The position numbers and the translations under genes are program-made. Below, piece after piece: positions 50,475 to 62,354 of a stretch of DNA of 64,000 nt (positions are counted from its first letter, which is position 1; each line of letters opens with the position of its first letter). The DNA is from Camphora micrantha (taxonomy: Eukaryota; Streptophyta; Magnoliopsida; Laurales; Lauraceae). Location: contig QPKB01000004.1 of assembly GCA_003546025.1 (NCBI GenBank), positions 19,696,570 to 19,760,569 of the forward strand. Reading direction: 5' to 3'. The notes under the pieces are model-generated. The model did not search any database. It was given only the letters and a program-made list of their open reading frames with translations, and was not told where the DNA came from.

Positions 50475-51360
50475 TTAATCTTTTGACAATAGATCACCTC
50501 TTGATATAGGTGTTTTTCCTCTAGAACAATTCTGCATATTGAATCTTTCAAGAACTCTATTGATATAGGCTTTCTGTAAAAGTCCTAGCAGTCCTCGAGA
50601 TCTGTTTCTAATAATCTCGATTACAAGCACAAAGGATGCTTCACCCATATCTTTCATTTCAAAATTCTCTATGAGGTATTCTTTTGTTGCATGTAGCAGG
50701 CCAAGATCACTACTAGTAAGTAGAATGTCATCTATATATAGGACTATATATAGGACTAAAATAATGAACTTGCTCCCACTGATCTTCAGGTATATACACT
50801 GATCAACAATATTTTCCTTAAACCCAAAGGAGGTAATGGTATCATGGAACTTAATCCATTGCCTTGAAGTTTGTTTAAGCCTATATATAGATTTCTTTAA
50901 TCTACAAACTAGTTTTTCTTGTCCTTTTTCCTCAAATCCTTCTTGTTGTTTCATATATATCTCTTCAGATAAATTCTCATCTAAGAACGCTGTTTTCACA
51001 TCCATTTGATGTAAGTCTAAATTAAAATGAGCTACTAATGCCATTATGATTCGAAAGGAGTCATTCGAAGCAACTGGTGAAAAGGTCTCTTCATAATCAA
51101 TATTTTGCCTTTGAGTAAATCCTTTTGCTACAAGTCTGACCTTAAATCATTCAATTTTGCCATTTGAGTCTCGCTTGGTCTTAAAGATCCATTTACATCC
51201 TATAGTCGCAGACTCTTGAGGCAATTCGACGAGATCCCAGACTTTATTTATTGACATGGATTTTAACTCTTCTTACATGGCATCAATCCATTTATTCGAA
51301 TCATCTCCTTTAATGGCTTGTGAAAATGTTACCGGATCTTCTTTGACACCTATGTCAAAA
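50475..51360 (-). pseudogene. Copia reverse transcriptase remnant
   Basis: It keeps HQMDVKTAFLDENLSEEIYM, LKKSIYRLKQTSRQW and the catalytic YIDD box. The upstream part (51045-51360) is in broken frames, with stops, and lacks a continuous frame to integrase. Confidence 0.8.
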
Positions 51361-51649
51361 TCAGATTCTTAAAGATAAACAATATAGTCATCTGATATAG
51401 TAGACCTCTTAGATCTTTTAGATTTTCTTAAAGCTTCTGGTTCTGCTAAATTTTGATTCGAATAAATAATATCTTCAATCATATCATTATAAGTGACATT
51501 CTTATCTAGTGGTGCATCTGGTATGACAGGTTGTATTTCCATCATATCGTTATGAACGAAGTCATTTGGAATACCAACTCTAATCGTTTCAATCGGTACT
51601 AAAATAGGTATCCAATGTTCTTCAAATACCATATTTCGTGGGCATTGCT

Positions 51650-52390
51650 CCCACTAATGTCATCATTTTCTATGAATCTGGCATTTCTGATTTCAACAAT
51701 TTTAGTGGTATGAGTAGGATAGTAAAATCTAAAACCTTTGGACCTTTCAGGATATCCAATAAAATACTCATTGATAATCCTAAGGTCCAACTTCCTCTCT
51801 TGTGGGTTATAAATTCTAGCTTCCGCTGGACAACCCCAAACATGCAGATATATTAAACTTGGCTTCTTACCTGTCCATAACTCGTAAGGAGTTTTAGGAA
51901 CAACTTTAGTGGGTACACGGTTTAGGATATATACAGTTGTTTTTAAGGCTTATTCCCACATAGAGTCAGGTAATTTAGAATTACTTAACATACTCTATAC
52001 AATTTCCATAAACGTTCTATTACATCTTTCAGCCACACCATTTTGATGTGGGTAGCCAAACAATGTATATTCAGCACGAATGCCATGACTTTCCAGGAAT
52101 TTAGCAAATGGGCCAGGATTTTGACCCAATTCATCATACCTCCCATAATACTCTCCACCCCTATCAGATCTCATAACCTTTATTTTTCTGTCTAACTATT
52201 TTTCAACTTCAGCCTTATAGATTTCAAAGGCTTTCAAAGATTATGATTTCTCATTTAACAGGTAGACATATCTATATTTAGTGAAATCATCAATAAAGGT
52301 GATAAAGTATTTTTGACCACTATAACATGGCGTAGGAAAATAACTACAAATATCTGTGTGGATTAATTCAATTGGTTCTAAATGTCTTGT
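51650..52390 (-). pseudogene. Copia integrase remnant
   Basis: HTDICSYF and FITFIDDFTKYRYVYLL surround the first catalytic Asp and a stop follows soon after. HQNGVAERCNRT lies near the third catalytic residue. The frame is interrupted. Confidence 0.75.
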
Positions 52391-52552
52391 GGCCTTATTT
52401 TTATTGGTGTTTTTGGTCTGCTGGCCCTATACAAACACCAAAATCAGTAAAATCTAGGGCTCTTAACACCCCGTCATTTACTAATCTCTTTAAAATTTCT
52501 CTTAAGAGATATGCCCTAGTCTTTTATGCCACAAAATTGAGGAGTTTTCATT

Positions 52553-53110
52553 CTAGAATCCTCTCTTAATACCAACATTCATAATATTATTTTCATGCAA
52601 GGTAAGTAAGGAACTAGAAAAATATGGATCCAAATTCAATTTATAAAGGCCATCACATAAAATACCACCACCAATTAAAACTTGATTCTTATAAATACTC
52701 AAAGTACTATGTCCAAAAGAGAAGGTATAACCTTTTAAATCAAGTCGAGATAAAGAAATTAAATTTCTACTAATCATAGAAATATAAAAAGTGGTATTAA
52801 GGTCCAACTGGAATCCAGAATCAAGAATCAATCTGCAAGTCCCCACCACTTTCACTTCATCCTCCAGCCGGTTTCCCATAAAATGTTTTTTTGATCATTG
52901 TTTGGACTCCAGCTTGAGTGAAAGCCCTGCATGGAATTTGCCACATGAACAGTGGCACCAAATTCAATCCACCAAGTATTTGAAAGACCTCAAAGATTTG
53001 TTTCATGACAAAAAAAAGAGTTGTTTATACCTCTAGATTCAAACAATTTCTGTCTCTTCAAGTAGTCTTTCTTCAAATGTCCTTTTTTGCTGCAGAGGAA
53101 GCACCTTAGT
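52553..53110 (-). pseudogene. Copia protease/pre-integrase region and degraded zinc knuckle
   Basis: An SRNLISLSRLDLKGYTFSFG block is the pre-integrase landmark. Near 53050-53100 the knuckle reads RCFLCSKKGHLKKDY: the first two Cys and the His are kept, but the last Cys is replaced by Tyr. Confidence 0.65.
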
Positions 53111-53604
53111 TCACTACCTTTCTTCCTGACTTGGTCAATCGAAGTACGTTTCTTACCTTTCTTTTTCAGACATTTTTTACCCTTGGGATATGTTCCTTGT
53201 TCGAAGGGGTGTTAGAGATGAAATTTACTTTGTGTAACTACCCTTTTTGCCTAAGTTTGCCTTCTTCTTGGACACACATTGAGACCAACTCATTCGTAGT
53301 CCATATCTACTTATGAGTATTATATGAAATTTTGAAAGGCCCAAATTAAGGGAGCAGGATGTTCAAAATAGATTGGACTATGTAATTCTTAGCAATTGTC
53401 ATTTCTAGACAGTTGAGTTGGGCCGCTATATCCTTCATCTCCATGATATGTTTCTTGATACCGCTAGATCTATCATATTTCATGGAAGATAATTTGGCAA
53501 TCAAAGTAGCTGTCAAAGCCTTATCAGATGCTTGAAATTGTTATCTCACAGATTCGAGATAGGCCTTTGCATTTTCATTATCCGAGATAGAACCACGAAT
53601 ACTT

Positions 53605-53847
53605 TTAGCTATGGATCTTTTGATCATCATGAGACTTAGACGGTTGAGACCTTGATCCATTTTTCATAATATGCTCTCGCAGCTTGAGAGCTATTTTCAG
53701 TAAGATCAGCGGGTTTGGGTTCCAAATTACAATGTCCAAGTTTAAGCAGCCCAAGGTTACTAAAAGTTCATCTTTCCAATTAGTAAAATTTAATCCATTT
53801 AACATTGGAATGCTCGAGAGATGTCCATTCAAGGCAGCGGGAGTCAA
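53605..53847 (-). pseudogene. Copia gag N-terminal remnant
   Basis: SIPMLNGLNFTNWKDELL is the usual start of copia gag (UBN2-type). The frame ends after 80 codons. Confidence 0.7.
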
Positions 53848-53880
53848 TGCTGGAATATAAAGGGGGAAAAATGCTCAATT

Positions 53881-55590
53881 ACTTTTAATGCTTTGAGTTA
53901 ATGCTAAAACATTAATCTAGAATGATTCGTTGCAGAAATGAAGCATATAATTTGGTGAGTGATTCAGCTCATCATCGTAGTCTCTCATTTGGGTCGAGAC
54001 TGCAACATGCAAATTGGATCACTCGTAGATTAAACCCATTTATCCATTGAGCTAATGTGATAATATGAACATAATTCGCTAGGCTTTATACCTTTGGGTA
54101 TAGGAACCAAAACCAATTAGGTACATATATCAAATTATCCTATACCGGTCTTTTAATTATTTGAGCCAATCCTCATTCTCGTAATTTAAGATCGCAAGTC
54201 TAATGCTATTATCCTTACACAAAAAATAGTGTTAAGGGTCTTAAATTTCAATTGATACCTATAAGTTTTTCATAATTGGAGTCACTTTAATGACTACCAC
54301 ACTATTTAAAACTATGGGTCTCAATTGAATTAATAGCATTCATAAAAGGGGGTCTAATTAAAATTGGTTATTATGTCACTAGTGGTGAAAATAAGATATT
54401 GGGCCATTATATCTTCAAAATCGATCCTCTTTTTTTTTTTTTTTTTTATCTCATAATAGTTTATTAGGTTCATGAAATAAACACATAGTTACTAAAGAGT
54501 TCTTAAATATTCATGGACATTTTGAATGTATTTAAACAAAATCGTAGGATCTTATAACAAATGACCCAAAGTAAACAAGGAATAGCGAAGGTGACATAAA
54601 AAAAATACATAACCAATCTAGATAATAAATAATCAAACCCACGAAAAAAATATGGAATAATAGAAGCACAGTAAGACAACAGCAAACAAACTTAATAATC
54701 TCATTATTAATAAGTCAAAGGGTCTAATATAGTTTCATCAAAAGCTAAGGTTCCTTTTTCTAAATTCAAGAAACTCAAGTCAAAGGGTCTAATATAGTTT
54801 CATTAAAGGCTAAGGTTCCTTTTTCTAAATTCAAGAAACTCAAGTCCGCACTTACCATTCACCCTCAGATCATCAAAACTCTTATCCCCTTCGTCGCACG
54901 TCCTGTAACAGAAAGTTACAGCAGCAACTAAAAGTTTCTCGCCTGGGACATTGGGCTTGCTAAAATCGTGGGTCCCACTGACCAAGAACCCATGATGGGT
55001 CTGATCTCTAAGGTAGCCCAGGGCCCCACTAGTGGATCAATGGTTCAGATAAGTAATCAGGCCATCTCACTTAGCCCCACAACCAGATTAAATAAAAGAA
55101 AATCACTCCAAAGTGTTTAGAACCCTTAGATGGTGGGCCAGATAGGACCCAATCCTCATGGGTCCACCACCCCTGGGTCCAGAAGCAGATGACTGAATCT
55201 GATCTCTCATTCAGTGGCCAGATGGGTCCCACAACAGGTGCCGACCACCTGCCCTGTTTCCACCAAAATCACGCCTCAGCTGTTAAAATCATGGGGATGG
55301 TGGCCCACAGGAGGCCCATCTCTTATGGGTCCATGACCTCCTTGATCGACTAGGGGTATACCCCCCAGTCCCATGTTCCAGATCAACCACACAGTGGGCC
55401 AGTGGGGGGGCCCACAATCCCAAAACAGTCAAGTGTCCAGAGAGTACAGCATGTCTCTGTGTTCCACCAAACCGGACATCACACAATAATAATAATATTT
55501 TAAACCATTCGAAATAGGCCGCATGAGATGAGAGAATCCGGATTCTTATTAGTCGTAACGTGTTTGATTGAGCTAAAAATACAGAGACAT
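53881..55590. other. Intergenic DNA right of the decayed copia element
   Basis: No gene is seen. It may include the remnant leader of the copia element. At 55120-55440 the DNA is GC-richer, with repeated GGGTCCACC- and GTGGGCCAG-type words. A T-tract lies at 54429-54447. Confidence 0.4.
54712..54844. repeat. 65-bp direct tandem duplication
   Basis: Two copies begin AAGTCAAAGGGTCTAATATA at 54712 and 54777 and differ by about two bases. Confidence 0.9.
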
Positions 55591-55782
55591 CAAAAAGGTA
55601 AATAAGAAGAATCGGTCAATCGTAACAGTTTATGATTGCATCTAAGAATAAACTTAGTACAGAAATCCGTACTAATTACGGGTATGCAAAAAGGTAAATA
55701 AGAAGAATCGGTCAATCGTAACCGTTTATGATTGCATCTAAGAATAAACTAGTATAGAAATCCGTACTAATTACGGGTATGC
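55591..55782. repeat. 96-bp direct tandem duplication
   Basis: Copies starting CAAAAAGGTAAATAAGAAG at 55591 and 55687 end in TTACGGGTATGC and differ at only a few bases, including one single-base deletion. Confidence 0.9.
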
Positions 55783-57012
55783 ATGAAAAGATAGAATGTC
55801 AGTAAGGGAGAAGATAAAAGTCCATAAGTAAGAAAAGTAGAGAGAGAGAGCATATTAGGAGCTGTAGAAATCGATAACAACCTGCTAGTAGTTATAGAAA
55901 ATCGAAAACAACTTTTTATCAAAATTATATCCAAAACTTTCGAGCTTAATATATTAAAATGGACCATGAGCGGAGAATGAGTTCATATACGTGAAGAGTT
56001 TCCACGTCTAATTCCACAAGCGGAAGGAACAAAGAAGTGAAGAAGTAAAAAGACTGAGACGGAGACCGACCTTCCTCTTACGTTCTTCTGCCGCAGTTCA
56101 AAACTTTGAAATTGAAACCTTCAAACTTCCTGTCCCTCGTGTTCTCCATTCCACTTGCATCTACAGAAGTTCTAGCCGTTTGAAAAAAATGCACCCCTCC
56201 CCACACTCATTTGTTTATCGTAAAAATAGTCTCAAGGTATTAATTGCCTCGAATGTTTCTGGGTCTAAACGTCGTACTGGAAGGTGCAACTACCATTTTT
56301 CAACCTTCTCCATTGACACATTTCACTTTCTGGTCGGTTTTGGAAAAACCCCGCTGGGATTTTGGTATAAATATGTAGGGGACATGTTTCGATTACATGT
56401 TGCATGTAAGCTTTCAGTTATAACTTGTCTGGAGCTTTTGGAGAGTGGGTTTTATCTCAAGGTGATAGGCATTCCGTTTGCTTTGTGTTTTTCGTTGGTT
56501 TTGCTTCTGAATCTTTGATTCAGTGTTTTTTCTTGATTAAAATTGATGGTTACTCTGTTTAACCATAATTGTGGTTGTGGGCTGGTAGGTATGCTTCTGA
56601 ACATCATTTGGTTTTGGTTTTTGTTTTTGTGGGTCTTGTTTGAAAATTGAAATGGGCTGTTTTCACATTTGAGATTATCAGATTCTGATTTTTAAAAAAC
56701 AAAAAAAGGAATGGTTTTGAGTAATGAAAATTCTTTGGCTGCTTCATTTGATTCTATAATCTTTTTTCGTCAGATCTTACTTTTAATTTGACTCTCTAAT
56801 TATGTAGAGTTGAGAAGATAATTAAGATCTATTCCTGAATGAGACTTTTTAAACTTTGACTTTAGTTTGTTCAGACCATAATATTCTTCTAATTCCATTT
56901 ACCATTAGACTAGTCTGTTAGATTTCTATTTGGGCATGACATTATTTACTTTTGTTCAATAGTCACTGAGCCATGGGCTAACAAATTCGTGCTCTTATTT
57001 TGTCTGGCAGTG
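55783..57012. other. 5' flank and 5'UTR (with intron) of the IQM gene
   Basis: The CDS begins two bases after a TGTCTGGCAG acceptor, so a spliced non-coding leader exon should lie upstream, probably near 56050-56250. Its donor was not identified. No separate gene is seen. Confidence 0.5.
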
Positions 57013-60000
57013 ATGGGTTTATTCCTTTCCTTACTCGTTTTACCCCGGAAAGTATACATAAAAAGAAAGATTTTTCATTTGGAGAGCGATGAGAATACTG
57101 TTATGGTTAAGTCCATCAGTTACAATGAGAAAGACGCAAAGACAACTTCAAGATCAGTTAGTTTCAAGAAAGCAGATGCTGAAACCAAGTTGACACATGA
57201 TGGGTCTGGTGAAAATTTCTCCATTGAAGAATCAATAAGCTTCAAGAAAAGGAAAGTTGACAAAGTAAAGTTTGAAACTAGACTTCCATTCATGAATGAA
57301 GGTCTAGAAAATGAAAAGTTGGGGTCAATTAAATTAACAAGCACTGAAAATGAAGATGTTCTAAAATCGAAGCCTGCAAGCTACCTTCCCAAGTTATCTT
57401 CACTGAGGCCCAAGAGCAAGCTTGATGCAGCTGCACTTAAGTTGCAGAAAGTCTACAAGAGTTACCGGACTCGGAGAAATCTAGCAGATTGCGCAGTCGT
57501 GGTAGAGGAACTTTGGTTTGTCTCTATCTCTGTCCTGTTAGTGTTTCAGTCCGGTTAAGTCTTTTTTTTTTTTACACACAAAATTTAGTCTTTGAATAAT
57601 TATTAATGTGGTTTTAACGAAAGCATTCCTTTCAATATATAGGTGGAAGGCATTAGATTTTGCAGCTCTGAAGCGGAGCTCTGTATCATTCTCCGACATT
57701 AAAAAACATGAAACTGCAGTTTCACGCTGGGCACGGGCAAGAACAATGGCTGCCAAGGTATTGAGTAATATTTCAATATCATATCTTTGCAACATGGTGT
57801 TTGATTCTATTCTAGTGTCATAATCTGGTTTGTTCTGCTTTTTTAGGTAGGGAAGGGTTTATCCAAGGATGAGAAGGCTCAAAAGCTAGCATTGCGACAC
57901 TGGCTTGAAGCAGTAAGCTGCCTTTCTTTTACTTATAACAGACCATAACTAACATTAGTTTCTTTGATGCCTTTGGTGTTATTGTCATTGTCATTTCCAT
58001 CACTATCATCCCTTTATTATGTTTAAAAAAAATTAAATCTAACAGCCTCTGTGTAATTAAATTCCTAGGAATTCTAGGACTTTGTATTTCTGTAAGTGGT
58101 TAAAAATGAAGACTCAAAGATGAATATCCAAAAATGACCATTAAGTAACTTCTCCTTTAAGGGAAATTGAACGAAGGGAAGATGGGAAATGAACCCAGCA
58201 ATCAACCTAGATAGTAATTCAAATCCTTAGAATGTCAAGGTCCCATCTACATCGCTACTTTATATCCTTCACGCCTATCCTCTTTACTAATCCTTCAGTG
58301 GAGCTCATTTGACCATGAATTCTTACATATTCAATTCCAACTTATTCCATGCAAACAAACAGACCCCTAATGGGGATGTTTTAATATTAGTGATTTTTTT
58401 GGGGGTAAACCAGATATAGTGAGTTATTAATTGACATTTTTAGAATCTGGAATTAGAGAAAGCAGATTATTGTGAGTAGATGTCCCAGTACTAAATGGAA
58501 GTATTATGGTAAGTGTCATACAAGCATACTGACATCTTCATCCTGATCCACAGATTGACCCTCGTCATCGTTATGGACATAATCTTCATCTCTATTATGA
58601 TGTCTGGTTTGGTAGTGAGAGCACCCAACCATTTTTCTATTGGTAAATAGTTCATATGAGAATGAACTTTCTCCTCAGCCAAGTTGTCTTTTGGTGAAGC
58701 TCACCTCTTTCTTCCTTTTCATTTTGAAATTGAAGGTTGGATATAGGAGAAGGAAAAGGAGTAAACCTTGAAAAGTGCTCAAGGGTCGATCTTCAGTGGC
58801 AATGCATCAACTATCTTGGCCCGGTTAGTTTTATTCAATTAAATATTGTTAGTGGATTTACATTTGCCTTCTTAATTGAATGTAAACAAATATTTTTTTT
58901 GTATTCTACACAGATTCTTCTGTGTAATCCTGTTAAGATTTTTTTTTCTTTTTGTTTTTATTCACTTTGCGCAGAATGAGAGGGAGGCATATGAAGTTAT
59001 TATAGATGATGGGAAGCTTGTCTACAAAAAAAGTGGTATGTTTGTCGACGCGTGCGAAGGTTCCAAGTGGATATTTGTTCTTAGCACATCCAGGGCACTG
59101 TATGTGGGGCAGGTGGATATCTAACTCATGCTTCTATATACAATTGAATTTCAGTTAGTTTGCCCTGTATACTTAAATGTTCTCTTTGCTAACCATATTT
59201 GTTTATGTTATTGATCATATGTGCAGAAGAAGAAAGGTACATTTCAACACTCAAGCTTTCTATCTGGGGGAGCAACCACAGCTTCTGGAAGATTGGTTGC
59301 TGAAAATGGGATTCTCAAGGTATGTGAATTTCATGAAGCAAGAAATAGTCTTTCTTCAGCTTACATGATATTCTGATTCTTGTTCTTGCTATCATTAGTC
59401 ATTGTCATTACTATTTTTTATTTTTATTTTTCACTACAGCTGCAATATTTAGGTTAAAGGTTAATTGAAACTTAAGTATGAAAAAGAATGAAGTCTCTCA
59501 TCTCTTACCTTCTAAGAGTGATCTATTTATCATTTGTCTTCTCTAGGCTATATGGCCATACAGTGGCCACTACCGCCCAACGGAGGAGAATTTCAAGGAG
59601 TTCATTAGCTTCCTAGGGGAGCACAATGTGGATCTCACCAATGTAAAGGTAACTCCTATTTCTCTTCTTTTCAGTCATTTTCATTCAATGGAGGCCTCTT
59701 ATTTAGAGTACCAATATAAGAAGTGACTACTTTACCAAGGTATTTGTAGTTTAAAAATAAAAGAGCCAGTGTTTTCATAAGAAGTAGTAAATGAATCCCA
59801 CTTTAGGTGAACCTTATCATTATCTGAGCATGATTGAATGGTGATGGAAATGGGCTTCCCCTGATCCTGAGAAGTCAAAGCCAGTAATGCACTCTTCACA
59901 TCATTGTTTAATCTTCTGTGTGCTAGATTTTGTTTCTTTTGCTTTTTAGCTCATGTTCATCATCCACTCTCTCTTCAGAGGTGTGCAATCGACGATGATA

Positions 60001-60464
60001 GTCCTCCATTCAAGATTGTTTCTGAGGAGGAGCTTCATAGAGAGGAGGCAGCAGAGCGTCGCACCATGGCAGAGGTGGTAGACATGGCCATGTCCAAGGT
60101 GGATGAATCTGCAACAGAGTCCTCCGAAGTAGCAAGGGCCAATGCGCACAAAGATGTGGACCATGTGGAAGAACCAGCATTCCGCTTGGTCAAGCCTCTG
60201 TCATGCAAGTGGAGCACTGGAGTTGGTCCGCGTATTGGATGTGTGAGGGACTACCCCACAGAGCTACAATTCAGAGCACTTGAGAAAGTAAACCTTTCAC
60301 CTAGGGTGGTCACAACTGCACCAACTGGGAACTTTGGTCCAATCCCTTCTCCGCGTCCTAGCCCTAAGGTCAAGGTCTCTCCAAGGCTTGCATACATGGG
60401 CCTTCCCAGCCCCAGGGTTGCTCTTTCCACTCCCCCAAAGCTTTCCCTTTTCACTCCCAAATAG
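57013..60464 (+). CDS. IQM family protein (IQ-motif calmodulin-binding type)
   Basis: CDS = join(57013..57515, 57643..57757, 57847..57912, 58554..58642, 58736..58823, 58975..59112, 59227..59319, 59547..59648, 59979..60464), 559 residues, all phases consistent. The N-terminal third has short Ser-rich repeats (VKSISY, RSVSFKK, ESISFKK), as in the IQM1/IQM2 group. The IQ motif is LKLQKVYKSYRTRR, about 142-155. The conserved core follows: WWKALDF, KHETAVSRWARARTMAAKVG, LRHWLEAIDPRHRYGHNLH, FFYWLDIGEGK, KKKGTFQHSSFLSGGAT and WPYSGHYRPTEENF. The tail holds LSCKWSTGVGPRIGCVRDYP and a Ser-Pro-rich end. IQM proteins bind calmodulin without requiring calcium and, for IQM1, promote catalase activity and stress responses. 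Which IQM is uncertain; IQM1/IQM2 fit best. Confidence 0.93.
58065..58375. mobile_element. Diverged MITE in an IQM intron
   Basis: It shares TAAAAATGAAGACTCAAAG, the AAGGTCCCATCTACATCG block and the ATGCAAACAAACAGACCC end with the copy at 19421-19722. The insertion is inside the intron between exons 3 and 4. Confidence 0.5.
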
Positions 60465-60999
60465 TCTCTCTTTTTTTATTGCCAATTCTCTCATTGGCAA
60501 ATTTGCTGGAACAGCATCGTAATTTAGCGATTCAACACAGCTTGTTTGCAGTCATTAGTGTTCAGAAGCAGTGGCACATATGGTTCTGGCGGTTTTTTTT
60601 TTTTTTTTTAGGTGATATAACAAAAATAAATGAGATCAGGAGAAACTCTACACTTAACCTGTAGATGCTGACTATTTTTATTTAGTTTCTGAACCATAGT
60701 TTGTAAGTCATTATTCATTTTAGCTGAACCATTTTTATGTATCCAGTTTCATTATTTTATGTGAATAAAGAAATTTGTCTTGTGAAGATTTCCCATTCAT
60801 CAAGTAAATCTGACTCCTTTTGCTACTTACTAGTCAATTGAGATTGTTCAATCAGTTGTTGATCTTGGAAAACAGACAAAAGGCTGTGGAAATCAGCTAC
60901 ACTTTTTGAAGGTCCTTTTACGTTCTTCTTTCTTCCATTTTGTCAGGGAGGGAATATCAACTTATAACCATTTTGACCGTTGTTCTCAACCCCACGTAA
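60465..60999. other. IQM 3' UTR and flank
   Basis: A polyadenylation signal AATAAA lies at 60764-60769, 300 bp past the stop. A T-tract lies at 60593-60610. No further gene before the retrotransposon. Confidence 0.5.
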
Positions 61000-61960
61000 A
61001 GGAGGGTTGAATTAGGAAGGTTGACAGAGAAACTTTTGCCACAACCCATATGTAAGTGCAAAAAACTTCACACCCACTTAAATAGATGATAAACTTCTTT
61101 TGGGGAAGACTACACGCCAGAGAACCTGCAAGGGGGAGAGAAGAGAGGGTCAGAAGACCCTGGCTGCTGTCAGCGCAAGGCCCTCCGATGCCTAAGTTAG
61201 TGCGGTCACTAGACAAAGGATGGAGAAGAAGAAGAGAGGCAGAGTGCCTGTGTATTTTCTTGCTTACCGGGTCATGGAGCTTGCTCCTTGTATTTGTGGC
61301 TGAAGTCCTCTGACCTTGGTGATGGGGAGTCCCATCAGTGGTATGAGCGGTTCTGACATTGGTGGCTTGACATGGGCGCATCCACCTACTGACAGCTCTC
61401 TGCCCGATGCCTATCATCATTACTCAACACGTTCTGTAACGTGGTTGAGCTTCCATAGAGGTACAGCCATCTGTACTTGTTTTGATAAGCATTTCGGCGT
61501 TGCTGCCTAGGTGGGAGTGCCTGGCCGAGGTGAAGCTCTTGACCGAGATGAAGATCCTGGTCGAGGTGAAGATCCTGGCCGAGATGAAGATCCTGGCCGA
61601 GATGAAGATCCTGGCCGAGGTGAAGCTCCTGGCCGAGGTGAAGATCCTGGCCGAGATGAAGATCCTGGCCGAGGTGAAGCTCCTGGCCGAGATGAAGATC
61701 CTGGCCGAGGTGAAGATCCTGTCCGAGGTGAAGCACGAACTATTGCTGAGATGAAATGCCTAGCTGAGCTGGTACTGTTACCGAACTCAGGTGCTGAAGT
61801 ACCTAGCTTGGGTGCTGAGGCCAGGACTGAGCTCAGGTGCTGAGGCCAAGACCGAGCCCAGGTGCTGAGGTACCGAGCTCAGGTGCTGACCGAGGTGAGA
61901 TCGTGCTGACTGAGCTGAGATGGGATGATAATCTAGGTATCATGTAGATATCCCCACACA
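61000..61960 (-). mobile_element. Candidate 3' LTR of a non-autonomous Ty3/gypsy element
   Basis: On the minus strand the polypurine-like TAGGGGGCAAT is followed at 61960 by TGTGTGGGGATATC, a typical gypsy LTR start. The region holds the 18-bp tandem array. A TATA-like CTATTTAAG (about 61079-61087) could be the LTR promoter. The left boundary could not be fixed and the other LTR lies outside the window. Confidence 0.5.
61521..61738. repeat. 18-bp tandem repeat array (GAGRTGAAGATCCTGGCC)
   Basis: About 12 units, alternating GAGATGAAG and GAGGTGAAG. Long open frames in both directions arise only because 18 is a multiple of three. Confidence 0.95.
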
Positions 61961-62149
61961 ATTGCCCCCTAGCTCCTGAGCTCCTAGAATTCTGTAATAC
62001 TTGGAGGTCGGGAGCTAAGTACTATGATGGTGGAGAGAACTTCACAGCTGGTTTTACAACCGAGCTGAAGCCGCCAAGTTCTATAACAAGGTGTGCCTCA
62101 ACTGTATGAGGTCTTCTTTTATTCTCCTACTGCTCTGCTGCAGTTAGGA

Positions 62150-62345
62150 GAGCTGCAGGTCTTTGACCTGGGTGAGATGTGCTGTGCTAAGCTGAGACAG
62201 AGCAGAGACTGAGCAGAGCTGCAGGATTCTGGCCGAGCTGATACTGAGACTGAGCAGAGCTGCAGGTCTCTGACGGGCTGATACTGAACAGAGCTGCAGG
62301 TCTCTGACTAGCTAATACTGAGCAGAGCTGCAGGTCTCTGAACGA
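62150..62345. repeat. About 40-bp tandem array (GAGCTGCAGGTCTCTGAC)
   Basis: About five degenerate units containing GCAGAGCTGCAGGTCTCTGA and CTGATACTGA. Confidence 0.8.
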
Positions 62346-62354
62346 GTTGAGAGA

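Larger units (their letters stand above)
48771..53880 (-). mobile_element. Decayed Ty1/copia retrotransposon
   Basis: In minus orientation the order is gag (53847 down), zinc knuckle (about 53100), protease/pre-integrase region (52879-52553), integrase (about 52380-51650), reverse transcriptase (about 51360-50475) and RNase H (about 50165-49890), the copia order. Integrase keeps HTDICSYF and HQNGVAERCNRT. Reverse transcriptase keeps YIDDILLTSSD. Stops and frameshifts interrupt the frame many times. A candidate 3' LTR is present, but no matching 5' LTR or primer-binding site was found on the right, so the right boundary is uncertain. Confidence 0.85.

Noticed and set aside
61386..61843. Long open frames in three registers on both strands (repeating HLGQDL or AEMKIL)
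   Set aside because: They are translations of an 18-bp tandem repeat in a retrotransposon LTR; period three keeps every frame open.
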